This document shows, piece by piece, positions 18,895 through 29,086 of a stretch of 64,000 nt of DNA. A model generated the notes under the pieces. It did no database searches, had not been told where the DNA came from, and saw only the letters and a list, made by a program, of their open reading frames with translations. Positions within the stretch are counted from its first letter, which is position 1. Each line of letters starts with the position of its first letter. This stretch comes from Pseudomonadales bacterium (GTDB lineage: Bacteria > Pseudomonadota > Gammaproteobacteria > Pseudomonadales > Azotimanducaceae). Both the position numbers and the translations under genes were made by a program. The stretch lies in NCBI GenBank assembly GCA_022827905.1, contig JAJEIQ010000027.1, forward strand, positions 1 to 64,000. Reading direction: 5' to 3'.

Positions 18895-21309
18895 GTGCTG
18901 CAACGCCTAGTCCGGCGCACCGAACAAGCCTACGTCCGGCTGCTCAACCGGCCCGGCTGGCTGCTCGTGGGCCTGACCGGCGCATTGCTGCTGGCGGCGG
19001 GCTACGCATCCCGGTTCAGCTTTGACGCTTCGGCCGACACCCTGGTGGTGCAGGACGATCCGGATCTGGCCCTCTATCGGGAGATTTCCGCGGTCTTCGG
19101 CGGCGATGACTTCCTGCTGGTCACGTTCACGCCCCACGACGGGCCCCTGCTCTCGATGGACAATGTGCGCCTACTCGCCGAGCTTCAAGAGCGCTTGGGC
19201 GCGATCGAAGGCGTCACTTCGGTGTTTTCCGTGCTTGACGCGCCCTTGCTGAAAAGCCCAGCGGTGCCGCTCGACGAACTCGCCGATGGCTTCCGCACGT
19301 TGCAGTCCCCGGACACGGACCGGGCGCTGGCGGTGGAGGAGCTGTCCGGCAGCCCGTTCTTCCGCGAATTGCTCATATCGGCCGATGGCCGAACCGCGGC
19401 CTTGCGGGTGGAGCTCATCCCCCTGCCTGTCCTCGAACGCGAGAACACCGCCGAACGCCGCCGCCAATTGGCCGAGCGCGCGGCGCTCATTGAAGCCGTG
19501 CGCGGGGTTCGGGCGGAGTTTTCCGACCGGGCCACGCTGCATCTGGGCGGGGTGCCGATGATCGCCGCGGACATGATCGCCTTTGTCAAAAGCGACCTGG
19601 CGGTGTTCGGCGGCTTGGTTTTGGTGTTGGTGATGGCCGTGCTCTACGCCGCCTTCCGGCAGCTTCGCTGGGTGGTCCTGCCCTTGGGCGCCGCCGCCGC
19701 CAGCATCGTCGCCACCATGGGCGCACTCGGCTTCCTGTACAAACCGGCCACCGTCATCTCCTCCAACTTCGTGGCCCTGCTGGCCATCATGACCATCTCC
19801 CTGAATATCCACCTCATCGTGCGCTACCGGGAGTTGACCCAGGCGCAAGGCGCCGACAGTGTTCGGGAACTCGTCGCCGCCACCATGACCAGCAAGTTCT
19901 CCCCCTGCCTGTACACGGCGCTCACCACCATGGCTGCCTTCGGCTCGTTGACGGCCAGCCGCATCGTGCCGGTGGAGGACTTCGGCCTGATGATGTGCAT
20001 CGGCGTGCTGTTCGCGCTGCTGATCGCCTTCACCTTGTTTCCCGCCGTGCTCATGCTGTTGCCGAGGGGCCGGCCCAAGGGCGGGCACCCCCTCTCAGCC
20101 GGCTTGGTGGGGGGTTTGAGCCGGTTGGCCGTGCAGCGGTCCGGCACCGTGGGGGCTGTGGCCGTGGCAGCGCTGGTCCTAATCGCCGCAGGGGTCGCCC
20201 AATTGTCCGTGGACAACCGCTTCATCGACTACTTCAAAGACGATACCGACATCAACCAGGGCATGGTCTACATCGACCAGCACTTGGGCGGCACCGCGCC
20301 TTTCGACGTGGTTCTCAATTTCGAGCCTTGGCAGGCATCAGCGGACGATTTCTTCGATGACTTTGGGGACGGGGACCTGTTTGCCGACGAGGCCGAGCAA
20401 GACCCCTTCCCGGAACGCTATTGGTTCACCCGGGACAAGCTCGACCGGATCAGGGCGGTGCATCGCCACCTCGAAGCCCGGCCGGAGGTCGGCAAGGTGG
20501 TGTCGCTGGCATCGCTGGATGATCTGGCCATGGAGTTCACCGGCGGCGAACCCCTGAACAACGTGCAGATCGCCGCCGTCCTGGCGGCGCTGCCGCCGGA
20601 TCTGCGCGAGGAGATCATTCGTCCCTACGCCGCGCCGGCCAGCGGCCGGGCGCGGCTTTGGGCGCGGGTGATCGAGAGCGGCCCCTACTTCGACCGCGAG
20701 GCGCTGGTCACGGACATCAAGCGCCATGCCGCCGCGGAAGTGGGCTTTGGCGAGGACAACGTGGCGGTGGCCGGCATGGTGGTGCTGTTCAACGCCATGG
20801 TGCAAAAGCTGGTCACCTCGCAAGTGGACACCCTAGGCTACGTGCTGCTGGCCACCTTCGCCATGTTCCTAGTGCTGTTGCGCTCGCCCCTGTTCGCCTT
20901 GCTGGGCTTGGTTCCCAACGTGCTGGCCGCCGCCGCCGTGCTCGCCGTCATGGGCTTCGCCGGCATCTCCCTGGACATGATGACCACCGCCATCGCCGCC
21001 GTCTCCGTGGGCATCGGCGTCGATTTCGCCATTCACTACCTGCACCGCTACCGCGTGGAGCGGGCCCAGGCGCCGGACGCCGGCACCGCCGTCGCCCGCA
21101 CCCACGGCGCCATCGGCCGGGCCCTCTTCCTGACCGGCGTGACCATCATGGTGGGCTTCTCGGTGCTCTGCTTCTCGAACTTCGTGCCCACCATCCTGTT
21201 CGGCCTGCTGGTCGCCTTGGCCATGGCGCTGGCCTTCCTGGCCAACCTGACCCTGCTGCCCAGCCTGCTGACGCTCACCGACCGCTTCGCCCGCGCCCGC
21301 TCCGGCTGA
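18895..21309 (+). CDS. RND/MMPL-family transporter (HpnN-like exporter)
   Basis: An 804-residue membrane protein with two repeats, each made of one transmembrane helix, a large periplasmic loop and a cluster of five helices. It carries the sterol-sensing-like helical bundles LALLAIMTISLNIHLIVRYR and VSVGIGVDFAIHYLHRYR, typical of MMPL/HpnN exporters of lipids such as hopanoids. The second periplasmic loop has a striking acidic stretch (DDFFDDFGDGDLFADEAEQD). GTG 18895 is the best start since the ATG at 18860 is out of frame. It follows glpV by 34 bp but is probably functionally separate. A lipid or sterol cargo is possible, since the genome has a sterol locus, but it is unproven. Confidence 0.75.
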   Translation: MLQRLVRRTEQAYVRLLNRPGWLLVGLTGALLLAAGYASRFSFDASADTLVVQDDPDLALYREISAVFGGDDFLLVTFTPHDGPLLSMDNVRLLAELQERLGAIEGVTSVFSVLDAPLLKSPAVPLDELADGFRTLQSPDTDRALAVEELSGSPFFRELLISADGRTAALRVELIPLPVLERENTAERRRQLAERAALIEAVRGVRAEFSDRATLHLGGVPMIAADMIAFVKSDLAVFGGLVLVLVMAVLYAAFRQLRWVVLPLGAAAASIVATMGALGFLYKPATVISSNFVALLAIMTISLNIHLIVRYRELTQAQGADSVRELVAATMTSKFSPCLYTALTTMAAFGSLTASRIVPVEDFGLMMCIGVLFALLIAFTLFPAVLMLLPRGRPKGGHPLSAGLVGGLSRLAVQRSGTVGAVAVAALVLIAAGVAQLSVDNRFIDYFKDDTDINQGMVYIDQHLGGTAPFDVVLNFEPWQASADDFFDDFGDGDLFADEAEQDPFPERYWFTRDKLDRIRAVHRHLEARPEVGKVVSLASLDDLAMEFTGGEPLNNVQIAAVLAALPPDLREEIIRPYAAPASGRARLWARVIESGPYFDREALVTDIKRHAAAEVGFGEDNVAVAGMVVLFNAMVQKLVTSQVDTLGYVLLATFAMFLVLLRSPLFALLGLVPNVLAAAAVLAVMGFAGISLDMMTTAIAAVSVGIGVDFAIHYLHRYRVERAQAPDAGTAVARTHGAIGRALFLTGVTIMVGFSVLCFSNFVPTILFGLLVALAMALAFLANLTLLPSLLTLTDRFARARSG

Positions 21310-21382
21310 GCTTCAGTCGTGTTGAAGGGGCTTGCCGGGCGAGTGTATGCTCGATTCAGCGCATTCGACTCGGATATTCATC

Positions 21383-21835
21383 ATGGCCTACAAGCAAATT
21401 CTGGTGGCAGTTGACTTAACGGAAGAGGCGGACGAGGTAATGGCCACGGCCCGTTCGGTGGCGGATCAGCAGGAGGCCCGGCTGCGGAGCGTCACGGTGG
21501 TCAAGCCCTTGACCCAGGCCTACGGCGGCTTGGACATGGCGCCCATGGCCAGCGACGCGGTCTCCTTTGAGGAGGAGGCCCTGCGCCAGGCGCGGGATCA
21601 ACTTCGCGAACTATCCGCCGAGTACGGCGTCGGGGCGGACGACGCCTTGGTGCGCCTTGGCTCCCCAGCCCACGAGATACGCGCCCTGGCAGCGGAGGCC
21701 GAAGCGGACCTGATCGTCATTGGCACCCATGGCAAGCATGGGTTGGGGCTGCTGCTCGGATCAACGGCCAACGCCGTGCTGCACGGCGTGCCCTGCGACG
21801 TGCTGGCGGTCAAGATCCACCCGTTGACTACCTAG
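21383..21835 (+). CDS. Universal stress protein (UspA family)
   Basis: A 150-residue single-domain UspA protein. It begins KQILVAVDLTEEADEV and ends with the ATP-binding motif GTHGKHGLGLLLGSTANAVL (G-2x-G-9x-GST), so it probably binds nucleotide. Usp proteins are induced under stress or growth arrest and act in the cytoplasm. It is a stand-alone gene 73 bp after the RND gene. Confidence 0.9.
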   Translation: MAYKQILVAVDLTEEADEVMATARSVADQQEARLRSVTVVKPLTQAYGGLDMAPMASDAVSFEEEALRQARDQLRELSAEYGVGADDALVRLGSPAHEIRALAAEAEADLIVIGTHGKHGLGLLLGSTANAVLHGVPCDVLAVKIHPLTT

Positions 21836-21848
21836 GGTTGACAGGGCA

Positions 21849-22382
21849 CTAGCGCGGCCCGAAGCGGCCTTTGACTGCCAACGTCAACCGCTCGCCCATC
21901 GACAGCAACGTGGTGGCGACCAGGAGCCAGGCGAGCACTGCGCCCAACACCTCCGCCAGCCACGCCCACCAAGCCAAGGCGTTTGGCACGATGACCACCC
22001 CAGCCAGGGCGAAGTAGCCGATCCCATTGGACTTGCCGATGCGGTTGGTGCGCAGGGGCTGGCCAGCTAGTGCGCGAGAGTCCAGCACGTACTGCACAAA
22101 GGCCAAGGGAATGAGGGCGGGCAGCAACCAGGGGACCCAGCCCGCGCTTGCCAACCCGCCTAGGGTGAAGGTGACGAAGGCGCAATCGGTGCCGTGGTCG
22201 AACAGGCCGCCGCCGCTCGACGCGGCGCCGAAGCGCCGAGCCAGGATGCCGTCGAAGACGTCGGTGACGATGGCCAGCGCCCACAGCAGCAACGCGGCCA
22301 GCCATTGTTCTCCAGCGGTGAACCACCCCGCCGCCGGGGCCGCCGCCAAGCGCGCGCCGGTCAGGACGTTCGCCCAATTCAC
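21849..22382 (-). CDS. CDP-alcohol phosphatidyltransferase family protein
   Basis: A 177-residue integral membrane enzyme that joins a CDP-activated lipid to an alcohol. The family motif D-x2-DG-x2-AR-x8-G-x3-D-x3-D is seen as DVFDGILARRFG, then GGGLFDHGTDCAF. The product could be phosphatidylglycerophosphate or another phospholipid headgroup; the sequence does not decide. GTG 22382 (MNWANVLTGARLAAAP when read as Met) is the start. It is convergent with the stress-protein gene. Confidence 0.85.
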   Translation of the reverse strand: MNWANVLTGARLAAAPAAGWFTAGEQWLAALLLWALAIVTDVFDGILARRFGAASSGGGLFDHGTDCAFVTFTLGGLASAGWVPWLLPALIPLAFVQYVLDSRALAGQPLRTNRIGKSNGIGYFALAGVVIVPNALAWWAWLAEVLGAVLAWLLVATTLLSMGERLTLAVKGRFGPR

Positions 22383-22445
22383 CGCACCCAGGTCCTCAGA
22401 GTGGGATTGACGCCCTTGGACAACCCGCCGGGTTCAATGGTCACT

Positions 22446-23348
22446 TCAGCCGCGGCGCTGCAGCAGCCAGCTACGCAGTGTCGCGGACACCAACTCGGCG
22501 GCGTCCTGCTGGACGAAGTGGCCGGCGCCGGGGACGGTCACCAAGGTCAGGTCGCGCTCCAGCCAGTTCCAAGTGCCGTTCAACGCCGCCGGCAGCAGCG
22601 CGGTGTCCTCGAGCCCGTGGAACATCAGCACCGGCATTTGCACCTTTGGGGGCGATGCAGGCGTTAGGCCGGCGTCGCCCGCGTCCGCGCGCGGGTAGTT
22701 GGCCTTGTAGTAGTTGAGCATGCCTTCGAAGTCGGAGCGTTCAAAGGCCTTGACGTAGCGGGCGCGGGCTTCCTCGTCGGACACCCACCCGGCCAAGCCT
22801 GCGGCGGTGAGCGCCTTGTGGGCGCCCGGTTGTTGAAAGTCACGGGCGTATTGGCTGTTGGCCTGCTGGGCCGGATTGTTCATCAACTCGCGGGCCAGCC
22901 CGTTGGGATGGGGCAGGTTGAGGATGACCAGCAGGTCCACCAGTTCTGGGCGGGCCATGGCGATGTTCCAAGCCACCGCACCGCCCCAGTCGTGGCCGAC
23001 CACGATGGCCTTCTGTGCGCCTTCGGCGGCGATGACCGCCGCCACGTCGGCGACCAGCAGCGGCATGGCGTAGTTGTCCACCCCTTGCGGCTGACCGCTT
23101 AGGTTGTAGCCGCGCTGGTCGATGGCGGCCACGGTGAAGCGGTCCTGCAAGGCGTTCATTTGGTGGCGCCATGAGTACCAGTAGTCCGGGAAGCCGTGAA
23201 CCATGACCACCAAGGGCCCTTCCCCGGCCACCGCGTAGTGGATGCGCACGCCGTCGCTGTCCGCGTAGCGGTGCTCGACTTCATCGGCCATGCCGGCCAA
23301 TGCCGATACGGCGGCCAAGCTGAACGAGAGGGCCAATAGCTGTTTCAT
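22446..23348 (-). CDS. Exported alpha/beta hydrolase, epoxide-hydrolase-like
   Basis: A 300-residue alpha/beta hydrolase with a signal peptide ([18 protein letters not shown]). The oxyanion motif [10 protein letters not shown] and nucleophile elbow [10 protein letters not shown] (Asp nucleophile) are those of epoxide hydrolases and haloalkane dehalogenases; the catalytic His is in GAGHFVQQD and the acid in [11 protein letters not shown]. It would act in the periplasm. Substrate unknown. ATG 23348 is chosen for the signal peptide. Confidence 0.85.
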   Translation of the reverse strand: MKQLLALSFSLAAVSALAGMADEVEHRYADSDGVRIHYAVAGEGPLVVMVHGFPDYWYSWRHQMNALQDRFTVAAIDQRGYNLSGQPQGVDNYAMPLLVADVAAVIAAEGAQKAIVVGHDWGGAVAWNIAMARPELVDLLVILNLPHPNGLARELMNNPAQQANSQYARDFQQPGAHKALTAAGLAGWVSDEEARARYVKAFERSDFEGMLNYYKANYPRADAGDAGLTPASPPKVQMPVLMFHGLEDTALLPAALNGTWNWLERDLTLVTVPGAGHFVQQDAAELVSATLRSWLLQRRG

Positions 23349-23483
23349 GGACCGATACTCCGTTGGCTTTGAAACGGCGAGCATAGCGCGTCGAACCCAA
23401 AACGTCCCACCCTCGCCTCGAACCGAGGGAATCCCTTTGAAAACGGCAAAGGCCGCAGACAATGCCCCGGCCGGCTGAGGGGG

Positions 23484-25328
23484 TCACTTAGCCACAGCGA
23501 CAGCCGAGTCCGCTGCCTTCGTTTCATTGCGCTGTACCCCCAGCATGCAACCCGTTAGATCACTGGCTTTGCAGCCCTCGACCGGGCAATCGGTGTCGCC
23601 ATGTTGGCGCATCCGCCGCCAAGCGTATTGCAACGCATCCGCCCGGCTGTGAAAGAAGCGGTGCTCCCCCTCCTGCTCGATGAAGCCGGTGCGGCGCAGG
23701 GCGTCCATCACCGTGCCCTGCGCACGGGCAAACAGGACCGCGATGTCGCGGCTGGCGAGCGTTTCCGAGAGCGTGCGCAGCATGGCTTCGCCGGTGGCAT
23801 CGAGTTCATTGATCGCCACCGCATCGACAATGATGCAGGTCAACTGCGGCATGGCCGCCACCCGCTCGAGCACCTTATTTTCAAAATAGGTCGTGTTGGC
23901 GAAGAACAGCGCCCCTTCAAAGCGTAGGATCGCGATTTTCGGGCACTCCAGCCCATCGTCGCCGCCCGTTTCGCGCAAGCTCCCGTCCTGGTGGCGCGAC
24001 AGCGAGTAGATGCTCGGACTCATGGTGCGGTAGATATACAGCCCAAGCGACAGCAGCACGCCAGCTACGATGCCGGTTTCCAGGTTTGGCGCAAAGGCCA
24101 ACGTCAGCACGAACGTGGTCAGCGCTACGATGCCGTCGTGCCTTTGCGCCTTCCAAGCGTGAATCATGGGCCTCAGCTTTACCAGCCCGCCGACCGCCAT
24201 GATGATGATGATCGCCAGCGTCGCTTGCGGCAGGTGATGCAGCAGCGGCGTCAGCAGCAGCAGCGTCAGCCCCACGGTGGCGCTGGTGACCACCGCGGAG
24301 AAGCCGGTGACGGCGCCGGACTCGATGTTCACCGCTGAACGGGAAAAGGAGCCAGCGACGGCATAGCCCTGGAAGCAGCTCGCCGCGAGATTGCCGAGCC
24401 CTTGTCCGATCAGTTCCTGGTTGGCATCAAGGCGCTGGCGGGTCTGCACGGCCATGGCCTTGGCGATGGATATGGCTTCCATGAAGCCGATCAGGGCGAT
24501 GGTGATGGCGATGCCCAACAGTTGCGTGGTCCCGGCAAAGTCCATCTGCGGCCATTGGAAGTCAGGCAGCCCTCGGGGGATGTTGCCAACCACCTCGCCT
24601 CCGGCCCCCTCAAACCCCACGACCCACGACACCAGCGTGGTGACGGCGACCGCGATGAGCACGTTCGGCAAGTTCGGCGAATAGCGCTTGACCGCCAGGA
24701 TCACCGCCAGCGCCAGCAGGGTGATGCTGATGGTGGGCCAGTGCGGCGACTCGAACGCCAGCACCATCATCTGCCAGACGGCTTCGTATTGCTGATCCGT
24801 CGCCTCGGCTTGGACGCCGAACAGCTTCCCGAGCTGCGATGTGGCAATGATTATGGCGGCGGCGTTGGTGAAGCCGAGCACCACGGGGTGCGACAGGAAG
24901 GCAATCATGAAGCCCAGACGAATGATGCCGAGCGCCAACTGCACCAGCCCGACCAGCAGTGCCAAGGTGACTGCGTAGCCTAGGTAGGCGTCTGGGTTGT
25001 CGGCCGCCAACGGCCCCAAGGCGGAGGCGGTAAGCAGCGAGACCACCGCCACCGGGCCGGTGGCGAGTTGCCGTGAGGAGCCGAACAGGCTGGCGATGGC
25101 AACCGGCAGGAAGGAGGCGTACAGGCCGTAGTGGGCCGGCAAGCCGGCCAGTTGCGCATAGGCCATGGATTGCGGAACGAGCACCAGCGCCACGGTGATG
25201 CCAGCGGTGATGTCGGCCCGGCGCACGGCGGGATCCTTGAGCTCCCGGATCCAATCCAGAAATGGCGAGACGTTGCCCAGCAGGCCGCGGGCGAACTCAA
25301 GCGAGCGATTCAGAGCAGGGCTTGCCAT
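23484..25328 (-). CDS. SulP-family anion permease with STAS domain
   Basis: A 614-residue transporter. The N-terminal part has about 11-14 hydrophobic segments with SulP motifs (VPQSMAYAQLAGLPAHYGLY; SCFQGYAVAGSFSRSAVN). A cytoplasmic STAS domain follows (about 450-560; LTCIIVDAVAINELDATG). A short Cys-rich tail (CPVEGCKASDLTGC) lies beyond the STAS domain and is not a standard part of the family. Substrate may be sulfate, bicarbonate or a dicarboxylate. It is divergent from the TPR gene at 25451. Confidence 0.88.
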   Translation of the reverse strand: MASPALNRSLEFARGLLGNVSPFLDWIRELKDPAVRRADITAGITVALVLVPQSMAYAQLAGLPAHYGLYASFLPVAIASLFGSSRQLATGPVAVVSLLTASALGPLAADNPDAYLGYAVTLALLVGLVQLALGIIRLGFMIAFLSHPVVLGFTNAAAIIIATSQLGKLFGVQAEATDQQYEAVWQMMVLAFESPHWPTISITLLALAVILAVKRYSPNLPNVLIAVAVTTLVSWVVGFEGAGGEVVGNIPRGLPDFQWPQMDFAGTTQLLGIAITIALIGFMEAISIAKAMAVQTRQRLDANQELIGQGLGNLAASCFQGYAVAGSFSRSAVNIESGAVTGFSAVVTSATVGLTLLLLTPLLHHLPQATLAIIIIMAVGGLVKLRPMIHAWKAQRHDGIVALTTFVLTLAFAPNLETGIVAGVLLSLGLYIYRTMSPSIYSLSRHQDGSLRETGGDDGLECPKIAILRFEGALFFANTTYFENKVLERVAAMPQLTCIIVDAVAINELDATGEAMLRTLSETLASRDIAVLFARAQGTVMDALRRTGFIEQEGEHRFFHSRADALQYAWRRMRQHGDTDCPVEGCKASDLTGCMLGVQRNETKAADSAVAVAK

Positions 25329-25450
25329 GCCATCCTACGAAACAGATGAAGTTCTTGTTGAAAGGTACGATACCGCATTTCGCCAAAGGGCAATCCGGCG
25401 TCAATTGAGGCACTATTGCCGACTTGGTTCAACAATCGGGACAGGGACAC

Positions 25451-27070
25451 ATGCGAAGAGCACTGCACTATGCCTTGGGCCTGCTGCTGGCCGTGGCTGC
25501 GGGGGTTCAGCAAGCGGAAGAGCGACCGCTGGCGCCGCTGCTTGAAGGCATCGGCCCGCTGCATTTCGCCATCAGCACCGATGCGCCCAAGGCGCAGCGC
25601 TATTTCGACCAAGCCTTGACCTTGGCGTTTGGCTTCAACCACGCCGAGGCGGTCCGTTCCTTCCGCGCCGCCGCCGCCATCGACCCCACTTGCGGCATCT
25701 GCTATGCGGGGGCGGCCTTGGCGCTCGGGCCGAACATCAACGCGCCGATGAGCGAGGAGGCCATCGCGCCGGCTTGGGAGGCCATCGGCATGGCCGTGGC
25801 GCAAAAGGCCCATGAAACCGAGCGTGAGCGGGACTACATCGACGCGATTGCGACCCGTTATTCGGCGGACGGCGCAGACCGTGCCGCACTGGACGCCGCC
25901 TATGCGGAGGCGATGCGCGTGTTGGCCGAAAAGTATCCGGGCGACTTGAATGCCCGCACGCTCTACGCGGAAGCCTTGATGGACCTGGCGCCTTGGGCCT
26001 ACTGGCAGGACGACGGGTCGCCGAACGCGCACACCGCGGCATTGGTGGCTGCGCTGGAGCATGTGCTGGCCACCGACCCCAACCACCCGGGCGCCGCCCA
26101 TCTGTACATCCACGCCATGGAGCAGTTCACTCCGAAGAAGGCAGAGGCCGCCGCCGACCGGCTGGGCGGCTTGGTGCCGGTGGCAGGGCATTTGGTGCAC
26201 ATGCCGTCGCACATCTATCTGCGGCTCGGCCGCTATGCGGATGCGGTCACGGCCAATGAACGGGCGGCGGCAGCCGATGAGGACTACATCGCCCAATGCA
26301 ACGCCCAAGGCCTGTATCCAGCCGCCTACTATCCGCACAACCTGCACTTTCTGTGGTATGCGGCCATGATGGAAGGCCGCCGGGAACTGGCGCTGGCCAC
26401 CGCCGAGCGGCTCAGCGAGCGGGTCCCCCCGGAGATGGCCAAGGCCATGGGCGCCATCCAAGCCTATCTGCCGGTGCGCATGTACACATTCGTCCGCTTC
26501 GGCCTATGGGACGAAGCGCTGGCGGCGCCGGCGGTGGCCGAAGGGTTGCCCTACGCCGAAGCCATGCAGCACTACGGCCGCGGCCTAGCCTTCGCCGCCA
26601 AGGGCGATCTCGCGGCGGCGCAGGCGGAACTTGAAGCCCTGGAGGCGATCCGGGGCAGCGGCGAGCTGGAACTGGTGGTGCTGCGCCGCGCGGACATCAG
26701 CGACACCCTGGTCGGCATCGCCGCCCACTTGGTGCGGGCTGGAATGGCTAAGCAGCGGGGCGATGGCGAGGAGGAGATCAAGCAGTTGCGCGCAGCGGTG
26801 GCGGCCCAGCTCTCGCTGCCGTACTCGGAACCGCCGTTCTGGCATTACCCGATCCGCCAATCCCTGGGCACCGCCCTGCTGCGCCATGGCGATGCCGAGG
26901 CTGCGGAGGAGGTCTTCGCCGCCGACCTTGGCGAGTTCCCGGAGAACGGCTGGTCTCTGCACGGCTTAAGCCAAGCCTTGGCGGAGCGCGGCGAGTCCGA
27001 CCCGGCGGTTCAGGCTCGGTTGGAAGCGGCATGGCGCAACGCTGACATCGAGCCAAGCACCGGTTGGTAG
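25451..27070 (+). CDS. Exported TPR-repeat protein of unknown function
   Basis: A 539-residue protein with a signal peptide (MRRALHYALGLLLAVAAGVQ) and many helical repeats of TPR type, such as QRYFDQALTLAFGFNHAEAV and ATDPNHPGAAHLYIHAMEQ. The His-rich phrases AAHLYIHAMEQ and AGHLVHMPSHIYLRLGRY recur in a widespread family of periplasmic TPR proteins and may bind metal, but no enzyme activity is established. A Cys pair (DPTCGICYAG) is present. ATG 25451 is chosen for the signal peptide. It ends 17 bp before alr. Confidence 0.75.
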   Translation: MRRALHYALGLLLAVAAGVQQAEERPLAPLLEGIGPLHFAISTDAPKAQRYFDQALTLAFGFNHAEAVRSFRAAAAIDPTCGICYAGAALALGPNINAPMSEEAIAPAWEAIGMAVAQKAHETERERDYIDAIATRYSADGADRAALDAAYAEAMRVLAEKYPGDLNARTLYAEALMDLAPWAYWQDDGSPNAHTAALVAALEHVLATDPNHPGAAHLYIHAMEQFTPKKAEAAADRLGGLVPVAGHLVHMPSHIYLRLGRYADAVTANERAAAADEDYIAQCNAQGLYPAAYYPHNLHFLWYAAMMEGRRELALATAERLSERVPPEMAKAMGAIQAYLPVRMYTFVRFGLWDEALAAPAVAEGLPYAEAMQHYGRGLAFAAKGDLAAAQAELEALEAIRGSGELELVVLRRADISDTLVGIAAHLVRAGMAKQRGDGEEEIKQLRAAVAAQLSLPYSEPPFWHYPIRQSLGTALLRHGDAEAAEEVFAADLGEFPENGWSLHGLSQALAERGESDPAVQARLEAAWRNADIEPSTGW

Positions 27071-27087
27071 CGGATTGGGCCGAGGGC

Positions 27088-28137
27088 ATGACGGCTCGCC
27101 TGCGCATCGACCTTCAGGCCCTGACCGCCAACTACCGCACCTTTCGCGAGGCTGCAGCCGGTGCGGTGGGGGCGGTGGTCAAGGCCGACGCCTACGGGCT
27201 TGGCGCCGAAGCGGTGGGCCGGGCGCTGGCTGTGGCGGGCTGTGAGCATTTCTTTGTGGCGCGGGCATCGGAAGGTGCTGCGTTGCGCCTGGCGCTGGCC
27301 GAACCGGAGATCCACGTCCTGGAAGGCGTCTTTCCCGAAACGGTTGATGCGCTGCTCGAGCACGGGCTCAATCCAGTGTTGAACAGCCCGGAACAGTTGG
27401 CGATCTGGGGCGCCACCCGGCCCAGCGCCGTCTCGATCCACGTGGACACCGGGATGAACCGCCTAGGCTTCCCGTTCGACGTATCGCCGGAGGCGTTCGC
27501 CGGTTGCCAGGTCCTGCTTCTCATGACCCATCTGGCCTGCGCCGACGAGCCGGAACATCCGTTGAACGCCCTGCAATTGCAGCGCATTGAGCGCCTGAGC
27601 CAGCGCTTTCCCGGCACCAAGCTGAGCGTCGGCAACTCGGCCGGCATCCTGAACGGCGGCGATTTTCAAAGCGATCTGGCGCGTCCCGGCATTGGCCTTT
27701 ATGGCGGCAACCCGTGGACGGAACGTCAGAATCCCATGCGAGCGGTAGCTGCTTTAGAGGCCCAAGTCGTGCAGGTGCGCGAGGTCGAATCGGGGGAGAC
27801 CATCGGCTACGGCGCCAGCCACCAAGCGGCCGGAAGAATGTCGGTGGCCGTGATCGGCATCGGCTACGCCGATGGGCTGCCGCGCTTGCTGTCCGACTGC
27901 GGCGAAGTGTTCGCCAATGGACGCCGCTGCCCCATGTTGGGCCGCGTATCCATGGACTTAACCGCCATCGACGCCACTGGCGTTGGCCTGCAGGCGGGCG
28001 ATTGGGTGGAAGTGTTCGGCCCCAACCTGCCCGTCGACGAGGTGGCCACCCAGGCCAGCACCATCGCCTACGAGATTCTCACCGGCATCTCCAAGCGGGT
28101 CGAACGCAGCTACGAAGGCAAGTTCAACGCCGACTGA
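27088..28137 (+). CDS. alr: Alanine racemase
   Basis: A 349-residue PLP enzyme that interconverts L- and D-alanine for peptidoglycan. The PLP lysine is in [41 protein letters not shown] and the catalytic-tyrosine segment [10 protein letters not shown] are all present. ATG 27088 gives the usual short N terminus ([15 protein letters not shown]). The stop overlaps the stop of the opposite-strand pdxA by 14 bp. Confidence 0.93.
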   Translation: MTARLRIDLQALTANYRTFREAAAGAVGAVVKADAYGLGAEAVGRALAVAGCEHFFVARASEGAALRLALAEPEIHVLEGVFPETVDALLEHGLNPVLNSPEQLAIWGATRPSAVSIHVDTGMNRLGFPFDVSPEAFAGCQVLLLMTHLACADEPEHPLNALQLQRIERLSQRFPGTKLSVGNSAGILNGGDFQSDLARPGIGLYGGNPWTERQNPMRAVAALEAQVVQVREVESGETIGYGASHQAAGRMSVAVIGIGYADGLPRLLSDCGEVFANGRRCPMLGRVSMDLTAIDATGVGLQAGDWVEVFGPNLPVDEVATQASTIAYEILTGISKRVERSYEGKFNAD

Positions 28138-29074
28138 AACCTTCCGCCAAGGCGATCGCCGCTTCGAGACTGCCGCAATCGGCTTTGCCGGTGCCTGCCA
28201 AGTCCAGGGCGGTGCCGTGGTCCACCGAGGTGCGGATGAAGGGCGTGCCTAGGGTGATGTTCACCGCTTCGCCGAATCCGGCGTGCTTGAGCACCGGAAG
28301 GCCCTGGTCGTGGTACATGGCCAGCACCGCGTCGGCATCCGCTAAGTGACTCGGGGTGAAGGCGGTGTCGGCAGGCAGCGGTCCGGTCAGCGCCTCGCCT
28401 TGGGCGCGGAAACGGGCGCAGACCGGTTCGATGGTGTCGATCTCCTCCCGGCCGAGGTGGCCCGCTTCGCCCGCGTGAGGGTTTAGGCCCGTGACGAGGA
28501 TGCGTGGCCGGGTGAATCCAAACTGCGCCCTAAGGCCACCAAGCAATAGCTTGAGCTTGGATTCCAGGAGGTCTTCGGTCACGGCTTTCGGCACCTCGGA
28601 CAGGGGGAGGTGGGTGGTTGCCAGCGCCACCCGAAGACCGCCTGCGACCAGCAGCATCAGCACGTCGGGGATGCCGCACCGGTCGCGCAGGAACTCGGTA
28701 TGCCCGGAGAAGGGAATGCCCGCCTCGTTGATGACCGACTTCTGCACCGGACCGGTGACCAGCGCCCTGAATCGGCTCTTCAGGCAGCCGTCCACGGCGC
28801 GGTCCAGGGCGGCGATGACGGCGGGCGCGTTGGCCGGATTCAACGTGCCCGGTTGGACGGGTTCGGCCAGCGGCACCGGCTCGATGTGCAGGCAACCGGC
28901 GCGCCGGGTGGGCTCGGCGGTTAGCGTCAGGGACAGGCCCAGCTGTCGGGCTCGGTCCTTCAGCGTTTCGGCATCGGCCAGCGCCACCCAATCCGAGGCC
29001 CGCTCCCGTTGGGCCAGCATGACGATCAGATCAGGGCCGATGCCAGCCGGTTCGCCTGGAGTGATGGCCAACAC
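28124..29074 (-). CDS. pdxA: 4-hydroxythreonine-4-phosphate dehydrogenase
   Basis: A 316-residue NAD-dependent enzyme of pyridoxal 5'-phosphate synthesis. Family landmarks are [13 protein letters not shown] at the N terminus, [12 protein letters not shown] (metal-site His), [16 protein letters not shown] and [16 protein letters not shown]. The GTG start at 29074 lies 12 bp after surA. The order lptD-surA-pdxA is the conserved gammaproteobacterial operon. Confidence 0.93.
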   Translation of the reverse strand: MLAITPGEPAGIGPDLIVMLAQRERASDWVALADAETLKDRARQLGLSLTLTAEPTRRAGCLHIEPVPLAEPVQPGTLNPANAPAVIAALDRAVDGCLKSRFRALVTGPVQKSVINEAGIPFSGHTEFLRDRCGIPDVLMLLVAGGLRVALATTHLPLSEVPKAVTEDLLESKLKLLLGGLRAQFGFTRPRILVTGLNPHAGEAGHLGREEIDTIEPVCARFRAQGEALTGPLPADTAFTPSHLADADAVLAMYHDQGLPVLKHAGFGEAVNITLGTPFIRTSVDHGTALDLAGTGKADCGSLEAAIALAEGFSRR

Positions 29075-29086
29075 GGATTTGGGGGG

